Made by a program: the position numbers and the translations under genes
In this document: positions 5,457-10,716 of the stretch, one piece after another
Numbering within the stretch: position 1 is the stretch's first letter
How the letters are laid out: the number at the start of each line of letters is the position of its first letter
Origin: Alistipes sp.
GTDB taxonomy: Bacteria > Bacteroidota > Bacteroidia > Bacteroidales > Rikenellaceae
Direction: 5' to 3'
Assembly: GCA_009774895.1 (NCBI GenBank)
Contig: VSOO01000041.1
Location: 1 to 10,716, forward strand
Length of the DNA stretch: 10,716 nucleotides
The notes under the pieces: generated by a model
What the model saw: only the letters and a program-made list of their open reading frames with translations
Database searches by the model: none
Told to the model about the DNA's origin: nothing

Positions 5457-6602
5457 TTATGCGTCGTTCCGTGTTTTCGAGGCGAGCTCCTCCGCCATTC
5501 TGCGGGCGAAGCGCTCGCTGGCCCCCGGGCCGCCGACGATGCGGCGCAGCTCCTCGAAGTCGGCGAGCATCCGTTCGCGTTTCTCGCCGCCCGCGAGCAC
5601 GGCGCGCAGCTCGCGCTCGGCCCGCTCCGTCGAGAGGTCGGACTGGATGATCTCGGCCACCGACTCGCGCCCGAGGTTGAGGTTCACGAGCGACACCCAG
5701 GGCACCTTCAGCACGTAGGGCTGCAACTTGACCTGGAACCACAGCGTGCGGTAGACCACCACTTCGGGAATGCCCAGCAGGGCCGTTTCGAGTGTCGCCG
5801 TGCCGGAGGTCACCACGGCGGCCTCGGCCGCGCGGAGCGTCTCGTAGGTCTCGTCGCACACGTAGCGGATGTCGCTGCCGGCGGCATAGCGTTCGTAGAG
5901 CGCGCGGTCGAGCCACGACACCCCCGCAACGACGAACTGACGGTCGGGGAAGCGCTTCGACAGGGCGGCCATGAGCGGCAGGTTGTCGCGGATCTCGCCC
6001 CGGCGGCTGCCGGCCAGCAGGGCCACGATCGGCCGATCGTCGAGTCCGTGGCGGCGGCGGAACTCCTCCGCGGGCGGCAGGGCGGCGCACCGCGCCGCGA
6101 TGGCATCGACCAGCGGGTTGCCCTCGAAGACCGGCTCGATGCCCTTGCCGCGGAAATAGCCCCGCTCGAAGGGGAAGATGACGAACAGCCGGTCGATGCA
6201 GCGGCGCATGGCCTTCACGCGGTACTCGCGCCATGCCCACACCTTGGGTGCGATGTAGTAGAACACGCGGATTCCCTGCGCATGGGCCCACTCGGCCATC
6301 TGCATGTTGAATCCGGGGTAGTCGATCAGGATCAGCGCGTCGGGCGCGAAGCGGGCCACGTCGTCGCGGCATTCGCGCATCTGGCGGCGGATCGTGCGCA
6401 GGTTGCGCAGCACCTGCACGATACCGAAAAACGAGGTTTCGCGGTAGTGCTTGGCCAGGTTGTCGGCGCCCCCCTCGGCAGCCATGCGGTCGCCGCCCCA
6501 GAAGCGGAAGCGCGCTTCGGGGTCGGCGGCGCGCAGACCCCGCATGAGGTTGGCGCCGTGCAGGTCGCCCGAGGGTTCGCCGGCGATGAGGTAATAGTTC
6601 AT
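5457..6602 (-). CDS. lpxB: Lipid-A-disaccharide synthase LpxB
   Basis: LpxB (glycosyltransferase family GT19) joins UDP-2,3-diacylglucosamine to lipid X, forming the tetraacyl disaccharide 1-phosphate of lipid A at the inner face of the cytoplasmic membrane. The 381-residue length is typical. Diagnostic motifs run in order: AGEPSGDLHGA at residues 7-17, FWGGDRM (34-40), the FFGIVQVLRN segment, LILIDYPGFN at about 90-99, YYIAPKVWAWRE at about 115-126, EGNPLVD, LLAGSRRGEI (the nucleotide-binding turn), and SGTATLETALLGIP, which contacts the UDP-sugar. The start MNYYLIAGEPSGD is canonical. It lies 68 nt downstream of trmD, and a leader with AAAACACACGCAC precedes the ATG. The usual Bacteroidetes neighbour surE is not adjacent here. 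Confidence 0.97.
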   Translation of the reverse strand: MNYYLIAGEPSGDLHGANLMRGLRAADPEARFRFWGGDRMAAEGGADNLAKHYRETSFFGIVQVLRNLRTIRRQMRECRDDVARFAPDALILIDYPGFNMQMAEWAHAQGIRVFYYIAPKVWAWREYRVKAMRRCIDRLFVIFPFERGYFRGKGIEPVFEGNPLVDAIAARCAALPPAEEFRRRHGLDDRPIVALLAGSRRGEIRDNLPLMAALSKRFPDRQFVVAGVSWLDRALYERYAAGSDIRYVCDETYETLRAAEAAVVTSGTATLETALLGIPEVVVYRTLWFQVKLQPYVLKVPWVSLVNLNLGRESVAEIIQSDLSTERAERELRAVLAGGEKRERMLADFEELRRIVGGPGASERFARRMAEELASKTRNDA

Positions 6603-6670
6603 GTGCGTGTGTTTTCGCGGTTATTGTCGTGAGTCGTTGCGATCGTCCGTCGGTGCGGGTTCGCGGCCGT

Positions 6671-7363
6671 CTACTTCGCGGCCTCCTCCCCGCCCAGGAG
6701 GTCGGGCCGGAGCCGGCGGGTGCGCTCCCAGGCCTGCTCGTCCTGCCACTTCTCGATTTCGGCGAAGTTGCCCGAGAGCAGCACGTCGGGCACGCGCCAG
6801 CCCCGGAACTCGGCCGGGCGGGTGTAGACCGGCGGCGCCAGCAGGTTGTCCTGGAAGCAGTCGGTGAGGGCCGAAGCCTCGTCGCCGATGGCGCCCGGCA
6901 CCAGCCGCACCACCGAGTCGGCGATGACGCATGCGGCCAGCTCGCCGCCCGTGAGCACGTAGTCGCCGATGGAGATTTCGCGCGTTACGAGGTGCTCGCG
7001 GATGCGGTGGTCGATGCCCTTGTAGTGTCCGCAAAGGATGATGATGTTTTCGAGCGTCGAGAGGCGGTTGGCCTCGTGCTGGTCGTAGCGCACGCCGTCG
7101 GGCGAGGTGTAGATGATCTCGTCGTAGCGGCGTTCGGATTGCAGCTTCTCCACCAGCTCGAACACCGGTTCGGGCTTCATCACCATGCCCGCCTCGCCGC
7201 CGAAGGGGTAGTCGTCGGTGGTGCGGCGCTTGTCGTGGGCGTAGTCGTGGAGGTTGTGCACCGCGATTTCGACCAGCCCTTTGCTCTGGGCGCGCTTGAG
7301 GATCGACTCGTTGAGGGGCGATACGAGCAGTTCGGGTACTGAGGTGAGGATGTCTATTCGCAT
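6671..7363 (-). CDS. trmD: tRNA (guanine-N1)-methyltransferase TrmD
   Basis: TrmD methylates N1 of G37 next to the anticodon of certain tRNAs, including Leu, Pro and Arg isoacceptors, preventing +1 frameshifting; it is a SPOUT trefoil-knot enzyme that works as a dimer. The 230-residue product aligns through its length with the E. coli protein as I remember it: [13 protein letters not shown] (50-62), [10 protein letters not shown] (111-120) and [13 protein letters not shown] (131-143) form the knot and SAM site. R153 and D168 match E. coli Arg154 and the catalytic Asp169 with the same spacing. [20 protein letters not shown] is the conserved C-terminal block. The start [11 protein letters not shown] at 7363 is canonical; the longer frame upstream is a shadow of the FkbM gene. 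The start overlaps that gene's end by 10 nt. Confidence 0.97.
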   Translation of the reverse strand: MRIDILTSVPELLVSPLNESILKRAQSKGLVEIAVHNLHDYAHDKRRTTDDYPFGGEAGMVMKPEPVFELVEKLQSERRYDEIIYTSPDGVRYDQHEANRLSTLENIIILCGHYKGIDHRIREHLVTREISIGDYVLTGGELAACVIADSVVRLVPGAIGDEASALTDCFQDNLLAPPVYTRPAEFRGWRVPDVLLSGNFAEIEKWQDEQAWERTRRLRPDLLGGEEAAK

Positions 7364-8100
7364 GATCGGTTCGTTCGGGGTCTGAAGATGATGTCTTTGG
7401 TCGATTGCGCCGCGAGGGGCACCTCTCGGCCGCGGTCGAGGGTGAAGGCGTCGTAGTCGAGGGCCGAGAAGAGCGCCGCGATGCGCGGGCGGTTCTCGCC
7501 GCCGCTCTCGATCAGCACCGTGGGGCGGAAGCGTTCGAGCAGCGGCCGCATTTCGTGCATCACCACGGTTTCGTATCCCTCGATGTCGCACTTGATGAAG
7601 TCGAGACGTTCGAGTCCGGCGAAGAGCTCGCTGCCCCGCCGCATCTCGGCGGTGTACTCGATGTCGGCCGCCGCGCCGCTCTCGTTCACGAAGTTGCGCC
7701 CCGTGCCCATGTAGCCCGAGGTGCGGACCGAGGCGTTGCCCATGCGGATGGTGCGCTCCTCGGCGCCGAGGGCGCAGGGGAGGATCTCCACGTTGGCGAA
7801 GCCGCGCAGGTTGCGGCGCAGCACCTCCGCCACGGGCGGCATGGGCTCCACGGCGTAGACGCGGCCTTCGGGGCCCGCGATGCGGGCCAGGGGCCGGGCG
7901 TAGTAGCCGAGGTTGGCGCCGATGTCGATCGCCGTGTCGCCCCGCCGCACGAGGTGCGGCAGGTGGTAGACGTATTCCATCGCCTCGCTGCGGCGGCCGA
8001 GCCCCAGCGCATGACAGAGGAAGAACCCACGGCTCACCGTGCGCAGGTAGCCCCCGAGCGGGAGCGTGCGGTAGAGGATTTTGCGGATCGTACGCATCAT
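7354..8100 (-). CDS. FkbM family SAM-dependent methyltransferase
   Basis: FkbM-type enzymes are class I methyltransferases that usually O-methylate sugars or polyketides; in gut Bacteroidales many modify surface glycans. The 248-residue product shows the SAM-binding motif [12 protein letters not shown] (57-67), the acidic turn VYAVEP (81-86) and the family motif [11 protein letters not shown] (167-177). The N-terminus is basic and hydrophobic ([19 protein letters not shown]) and may associate with a membrane; it is not a clear signal peptide. Start is at 8100, with a second Met directly after. It ends inside the trmD start region with a 10-nt overlap, so the two are probably translationally coupled. 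No glycan biosynthesis gene is nearby apart from lpxB, so the acceptor is unknown. Confidence 0.9.
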   Translation of the reverse strand: MMRTIRKILYRTLPLGGYLRTVSRGFFLCHALGLGRRSEAMEYVYHLPHLVRRGDTAIDIGANLGYYARPLARIAGPEGRVYAVEPMPPVAEVLRRNLRGFANVEILPCALGAEERTIRMGNASVRTSGYMGTGRNFVNESGAAADIEYTAEMRRGSELFAGLERLDFIKCDIEGYETVVMHEMRPLLERFRPTVLIESGGENRPRIAALFSALDYDAFTLDRGREVPLAAQSTKDIIFRPRTNRSCE

Positions 8101-8131
8101 GGTCGTCAGTCGTTCGTGCGGTGGCGGTCGT

Positions 8132-8188
8132 GCGTTCCGTGGCTGCGGTGGCCGCCCCGGCGCTGCGGGGCGCCGCGGCCCGGAATGC
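8132..8188. repeat. Compound GC-rich inverted repeat in the MBL-FkbM spacer
   Basis: Outer arms GCGTTCCGTGGCTGCGG (8132-8148) and CCGCGGCCCGGAATGC (8173-8188) are imperfect inverted copies. Inside them CGCCCC (8153-8158) and GGGGCG (8167-8172) form a perfect 6-bp stem. The whole could fold as one long RNA hairpin in the 100-nt spacer. No T-tract follows, so it is not an ordinary terminator. A related block lies at 3969-3985. Confidence 0.55.
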
Positions 8189-8200
8189 GCCGCGCGCGCA

Positions 8201-8872
8201 TCAGTTCTTGCAGTTCACCTCGCCGCCCAGCACCTCGACGACGAAGGGGTTGTAGATGGTTTCGTGTCCGATGGTCGATTCGGGTCCGTGACCGGGGTAG
8301 ATGCGCACCTCGTCGCCCAGGGGCAGGATCTTTTCGAGGATCGAGCGCATGATCCACGAGTAGTCGCCGCCCGGCAGGTCGGTGCGGCCGATGCTCTCGC
8401 GGAAGAGCGTGTCGCCCGTGAAGAGCGACTTCGACTGCGGCTCGTAGAGCGACACGTGTCCGGGCGTGTGTCCGGGCGTGGCGATGACCTGCAACGCGGT
8501 GTCGCCGAAGCGGATTTCGGGCACGGTGTCCAGGTCGATGTCGGGCGCCGCGGGCATGGCGCCGATCTTCACGCCGAAGATCTGGCCGCTGACCGAGGCG
8601 TTCTCCAGCAGGAAACGGTCCTTGCCCGAGAGGGCGAAGGGGATGCCGTAGGTCGTGCGCAGCCACTCCACGCCGAGCGTGTGGTCGAAGTGGCCGTGCG
8701 TATTGACCGCCACCGCGGGCCGCAGTCCGTGCTCCTCGAAGAAGTTGCGGAGGGCGGCGTTCTCGCGTTCGTTGGAGTTGCCCGCGTCGATTACGGCGCA
8801 CTGGGCCGTGTCGTCCCACACGACGTAGGTGTTTTCCTGTATCGGATTGAATTGGAGACAAGCGATTTTCAT
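8201..8872 (-). CDS. MBL-fold metallo-hydrolase (glyoxalase II/YcbL-like)
   Basis: This is a cytoplasmic binuclear metal hydrolase of the metallo-beta-lactamase fold, in the hydroxyacylglutathione hydrolase-like group. The 223-residue protein shows all ligands: THGHFDH (58-64, giving H59, H61, D63 and H64), TPGHTPGH (132-139, H135), FTGDTLF (151-157, bridging D154) and YPGHG (192-196, H195). It is close to the size of YcbL, which lacks the long C-terminal glutathione-binding domain of classical GloB. A thioester substrate is likely but not proven. The start MKIACLQFNPIQENTYVV is canonical. It is the first gene of the minus-strand run; a TATCTTTG promoter box lies about 38 nt upstream. No signal peptide is seen. 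Confidence 0.93.
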   Translation of the reverse strand: MKIACLQFNPIQENTYVVWDDTAQCAVIDAGNSNERENAALRNFFEEHGLRPAVAVNTHGHFDHTLGVEWLRTTYGIPFALSGKDRFLLENASVSGQIFGVKIGAMPAAPDIDLDTVPEIRFGDTALQVIATPGHTPGHVSLYEPQSKSLFTGDTLFRESIGRTDLPGGDYSWIMRSILEKILPLGDEVRIYPGHGPESTIGHETIYNPFVVEVLGGEVNCKN

Positions 8873-8909
8873 GATTTTTCCCTTTTTGTGAACACGGAGT
8901 TCCTACGGG

Positions 8910-8917
8910 CAAAGATA
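8910..8917 (-). promoter_or_regulatory. Promoter -7 box of the MBL gene
   Basis: TATCTTTG on the minus strand matches TAnnTTTG exactly and leaves a leader of about 30 nt before the start at 8872. I see no clear TTG at the -33 position. It probably drives the MBL gene and at least part of the run downstream (FkbM, trmD, lpxB, FAH, maf). Confidence 0.72.
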
Positions 8918-9043
8918 GTGTTTTTTGCGCGAATATCTCCGATTCCGGGGCGCGATCCCCAGCGTGTGCTGCTGCGGCGGCCGGAGGAACTGCGGGGCCC
9001 GCACGCTGTGGATTGCGGGCCGACGCGGCGCGGCGGCGCGCCG

Positions 9044-9105
9044 TGCGGACAAAATAGCCGCCTCGGGGTGCGCCGAATCCCGGGAATGCGTTATCTTTGT
9101 CCGCA
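9044..9105. repeat. 10-bp perfect inverted repeat overlapping a promoter
   Basis: TGCGGACAAA (9044-9053) and TTTGTCCGCA (9096-9105) are exact inverse complements, 42 bp apart. The right arm shares four bases with the TATCTTTG -7 box at 9092-9099. It may be an operator, or a diverged mirror copy of the promoter (the left arm read in reverse gives CTATTTTGTCCGCA). Confidence 0.6.
9092..9099 (+). promoter_or_regulatory. Promoter -7 box of the 136-aa gene
   Basis: TATCTTTG on the plus strand matches TAnnTTTG exactly, about 80 nt before the start at 9181. No clear TTG lies at -33. The box supports the start at 9181 and argues against the longer open frame that would begin inside the box at 9097. 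Confidence 0.72.
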
Positions 9106-9180
9106 GCAAACGGCGGCTCGGACGGCTGCGTACCGGGAGGTTCCCCGCGCAGCACGATCCTTGCGCAAGAAAGAGATCGT

Positions 9181-9591
9181 ATGGACGGATACAGGGTTGA
9201 GGTTTCGAGTTCCTTCGCGGAATTCTGGCGGTACAATGTGGCACTGATGTGCGGCTGTTTCGACGGCACGGACACCCGCACGGGGTTCGTCGCGGCCGAG
9301 GATGCGGTGGCCGACGTGGGGAGCGGCCTCACGGCGCCTCCGGCGGATTACCCCGCGGCGCGCAAGGCCGTGCTCGACATTCCCGAGGCGGCGCGCCTGG
9401 TGCTCTGCGTCTATGTCGTGCCCCACACCCTGCCCGCCGGGACCGAGGTCTCCGAGTGCGGGCCTTTCCCGCTCGGGCTGCGCATCGTGCATGCCGGCCG
9501 CGAGATCCTGAAGGAGGAGCGCCTCATCAACCAGTGGTCGGGAACCAGCATCGAACTGCACGTCGAGGGCGACCGGATCGGCCCCCGGTAG
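9181..9591 (+). CDS. Hypothetical protein (136 aa)
   Basis: I do not recognise this protein. It is 136 residues, acidic, cytoplasmic by appearance, with no signal peptide or membrane helix. The pattern is beta-rich: YRVEVSSSF, a YNVALMCGCF strand, RLVLCVYVVPHTLPAGTEVSE, LGLRIVHAG, and a closing SIELHVEGDRI. This looks like one compact beta or alpha/beta domain. Three Cys are scattered and do not form a metal-binding pattern. The start MDGYRVEV at 9181 is chosen because the upstream extension would begin inside the promoter box and reads as low-complexity. It is the only plus-strand gene in the GC-rich core and stands alone, divergent from the MBL gene. Confidence 0.78.
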   Translation: MDGYRVEVSSSFAEFWRYNVALMCGCFDGTDTRTGFVAAEDAVADVGSGLTAPPADYPAARKAVLDIPEAARLVLCVYVVPHTLPAGTEVSECGPFPLGLRIVHAGREILKEERLINQWSGTSIELHVEGDRIGPR

Positions 9592-9812
9592 CGGTGGGGC
9601 CTGCCTTCCGGGAGCGCGGCGGGGTTACGGGCGGCGGTTTCTGGAGCCGTGCGGGCGCTCCGCAGGCTGCGGACTGTCCGGACACGATGAAAGGCTACCA
9701 TTTTCCGCAAGCAGCCATCCTTCTTTCGATCTGCCGACGAGACATACGGTCTTAGCTTGCTTAATCTTGGTTTGCAATCGCGTTTCGGCTGGCCGGCAAG
9801 GCTCGCGGTACG
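9592..9812. other. Intergenic region marking a composition change
   Basis: No gene is supported in these 221 nt. GGAGCGC/GCGCTCC (9611-9617 with 9655-9661) could pair across a 37-nt loop but has no T-tract. TGTCCGGACA (9675-9684) is a perfect 10-bp palindrome. From about 9685 rightward the DNA becomes distinctly AT-richer, as if entering an acquired segment. The ORF6N gene ends at the right border, converging on the 136-aa gene. Confidence 0.45.
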
Positions 9813-10382
9813 CTATTTCTTGTAGCCGATCGGCCGGCGGGGCGGCTGCGCCCTGGGAATGCGGACGGAGAGGGCTGCAATCGCCTCGTAGATGCCGTCC
9901 AGTTCGCGCCGCATGTCCTCCGACAGGTCGTTGATCGCCTCGGCGTTGTCAGTGTCTGCGCGTTCGAGCAGTGCGAGTTTTGCGCGCAGTTCGGACAATT
10001 CTGCCGTCACGGTCGTCGTCGAAGCGATGTAGTTGCGCATGGCTGCGAAAGCGCGCATGATGGCGATGCTCGTCTGCACGGCTGTCGGACTCTTCAGTAC
10101 GGCCGATAACATGGAAACTCCCTGTTCGGTAAATGCGTAGGGATTGCGGCGTAAGCCCTTCGTGATCGAATTGGTTATCACAATCTGTGATTTCCAATTC
10201 TCCGTTTCCGTATCCGTCAGTCGGAACATGAAATCGGTCGGAAAACGTTCCGAATTGCGTTTCACCGCCTGATTCAGTGCACCGGTGGTTACGCCGTAGA
10301 GTTCGGCCAGGTCGCGATCGAGCATTACACGCTGACCGCGGATTTCATAGATTTTGTTTTGAATGGGAACAACTTCGTTCAT
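9813..10382 (-). CDS. ORF6N domain-containing DNA-binding protein
   Basis: ORF6N is a domain first described in phage and large DNA virus proteins, related to KilA-N/Bro antirepressors, and is very common in Bacteroidetes chromosomes and mobile elements. Residues 5-92 match it: VPIQNKIYEIRGQRVMLDRD, then DLAELYGVTTGALNQAVKRN, RFPTDFMFRLT and the GLRRNPYAFTEQGVSMLSAVL block. Residues about 100-170 form helices with heptad-like spacing (VTAELSELRAKLALLERA), a likely coiled coil for dimerisation. The tail is basic and Pro-rich (PRAQPPRRPIGYKK). Length is 189 residues, usual for the family. It has its own -7 box and a terminator separates it from the upstream regulator gene. Role is inferred to be transcription regulation; the target is unknown. 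Confidence 0.93.
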   Translation of the reverse strand: MNEVVPIQNKIYEIRGQRVMLDRDLAELYGVTTGALNQAVKRNSERFPTDFMFRLTDTETENWKSQIVITNSITKGLRRNPYAFTEQGVSMLSAVLKSPTAVQTSIAIMRAFAAMRNYIASTTTVTAELSELRAKLALLERADTDNAEAINDLSEDMRRELDGIYEAIAALSVRIPRAQPPRRPIGYKK

Positions 10383-10407
10383 TGAGGCAAGAGGCTGATG
10401 GTATTTG

Positions 10408-10415
10408 CAAATGTA
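10408..10415 (-). promoter_or_regulatory. Promoter -7 box of the ORF6N gene
   Basis: TACATTTG on the minus strand matches TAnnTTTG and lies 25 nt before the start at 10382. It is the same box as that of the tRNA-Leu gene. It overlaps the perfect palindrome ATTTGCAAAT (10403-10412), a possible operator. No TTG is found at the proper -33 spacing. Confidence 0.65.
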
Positions 10416-10428
10416 TCGAGAATTTCAC

Positions 10429-10461
10429 AAAAAAACCAGCGAAGAACATCTTTCGCTGGTT
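10429..10461 (-). terminator. Intrinsic terminator of the XRE gene
   Basis: AACCAGCGAA (10434-10443) and TTCGCTGGTT (10452-10461) form a perfect 10-bp stem with an 8-nt loop. On the minus strand it is followed by seven T residues (A-run at 10429-10435). The stem begins 1 nt after the XRE stop codon and ends just before the ORF6N promoter. Confidence 0.9.
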
Positions 10462-10462
10462 G

Positions 10463-10716
10463 TTAAAGTTTATGATCTTTGGGCGGATAGTTCATCGGCT
10501 CGAAAAACTCACTCAAAGTTATATTGTAAAATCTACAAAGTGCAGATAGCGAAATAGTTGTTGGATTCTTGGATCCATTTTCAAAATGGAAAATATCCAA
10601 GCCCGTATGCTCGATCAGATCTTCTTGCGAAAAGCCATGAACCGCACGTAATTCTTTCATCCGAATTGCGATCAGTTCGGAAAGTTTTTTGTCAGATCGT
10701 TTTGGCTTGGGTGATT
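10463..10716 (-). CDS. XRE-family helix-turn-helix regulator (5' end outside window)
   Basis: The visible 83 codons encode a compact Cro/CI-type helix-turn-helix domain: helix 1 LSELIAIRMKELRAVHG, helix 2 SQEDLIEHTG, recognition helix LDIFHFENGSKNP, then TISLSALCRFYNITLSEFF. The Met at 10660 is internal. The frame stays open to the window edge, and the codons upstream of 10660 (SDKKLSELIAIR) supply half of helix 1, which the fold needs. The true start therefore lies to the right of 10716. The C-terminus is short (EPMNYPPKDHKL), with no ligand or peptidase domain. The recognition helix carries FHFENG where most relatives have a pattern like ISRIENG. It likely represses a small local set of genes; targets are unknown. 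Confidence 0.88.
   Translation of the reverse strand, partial: SPKPKRSDKKLSELIAIRMKELRAVHGFSQEDLIEHTGLDIFHFENGSKNPTTISLSALCRFYNITLSEFFEPMNYPPKDHKL

Larger units (their letters stand above)
8873..9180. other. Divergent intergenic region between the MBL and 136-aa genes
   Basis: This 308-nt stretch holds no convincing gene. It carries a leftward -7 box at 8910-8917, a rightward one at 9092-9099 and three inverted repeats. These are CAGCGTG/CACGCTG (8960-8966 with 9002-9008), GGCGCG/CGCGCC (9027-9032 with 9037-9042), and a 10-bp pair at 9044-9053 with 9096-9105 that overlaps the rightward promoter. Confidence 0.6.

Noticed and set aside
4554..6632. 692-codon plus-strand open frame across FAH and lpxB
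   Set aside because: It lies antisense to two well-supported genes, has no recognisable domain and shows the biased composition of a mirror frame.
7364..7591. N-terminal extension of TrmD up to 7591
   Set aside because: The extra 76 residues are an out-of-frame shadow of the FkbM gene; the TrmD family begins at the Met at 7363.
9097..9180. Longer start for the 136-aa protein at 9097
   Set aside because: It would begin inside the TATCTTTG promoter box and from a TTG; the added residues look non-coding.
8081..9247. 388-codon plus-strand frame covering the MBL gene
   Set aside because: It is antisense to a gene with all metal-ligand motifs and crosses two promoter regions, so it is not a real CDS.
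9687..9755. 22-codon ORF beginning MKGYHF in the intergenic region
   Set aside because: No supporting leader, promoter or neighbour junction; this length is common by chance.
1..10716. CRISPR array, rRNA genes or insertion sequence
   Set aside because: No regularly spaced repeats, no rRNA sequence and no transposase with terminal inverted repeats were seen on either strand.

Overview
The window looks like a chromosomal segment from a high-GC member of the Bacteroidales, most likely Alistipes or a close Rikenellaceae relative. The support is fivefold: TAnnTTTG-type -7 promoter boxes, no clear Shine-Dalgarno sequences but A-rich leaders before starts, an S46 dipeptidyl-peptidase (a family well represented in Bacteroidetes), an ORF6N protein, and a GC-rich core. 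The genus is an inference from these traits, not a database result.

Layout. (1) Positions 1-1494 hold a lower-GC run of small plus-strand genes: four unrecognised or weakly recognised proteins and a 25-residue hydrophobic peptide, separated by GC-rich hairpins and A-rich leaders. The run stops at the 3' end of a tRNA-Leu(GAG) gene, just after a tandem 11-bp repeat and a terminator-like hairpin. This is the pattern expected at one end of an integrative element inserted at a tRNA. No integrase is in the window. (2) Positions 1495-8872 are the GC-rich chromosomal core, all on the minus strand. In transcription order it reads: MBL-fold hydrolase, FkbM-type methyltransferase, trmD, lpxB, a 31-residue small ORF, an FAH-family hydrolase, maf, then a secreted S46 peptidase with its own promoter and intrinsic terminator, then the tRNA-Leu gene with its own promoter. 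(3) Positions 8873-9180 are a divergent promoter region serving the MBL gene to the left and an unrecognised 136-residue protein to the right. (4) From about 9680 the sequence becomes AT-richer and carries an ORF6N-domain DNA-binding protein and a partial XRE-type regulator, both on the minus strand.

How the genes fit together. lpxB (lipid A synthesis), trmD (tRNA m1G37 methylation), maf (nucleotide pyrophosphatase), FAH and MBL are mainly housekeeping genes. Tight junctions are lpxB/small ORF/FAH (1-nt gap, then ATGA overlap) and FkbM/trmD (10-nt overlap). They suggest co-translation but no obvious common pathway. The S46 enzyme carries Arg 18 residues after its catalytic Ser, the DPP11 signature, so it probably releases Asp/Glu-ended dipeptides in the periplasm.

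I did not find a clear new multi-gene system. The most useful leads are the 31-residue ORF between lpxB and FAH, a 10-bp perfect inverted repeat overlapping the promoter of the unknown 136-residue protein, the tRNA-linked element end, and a 25-residue hydrophobic ORF within it.
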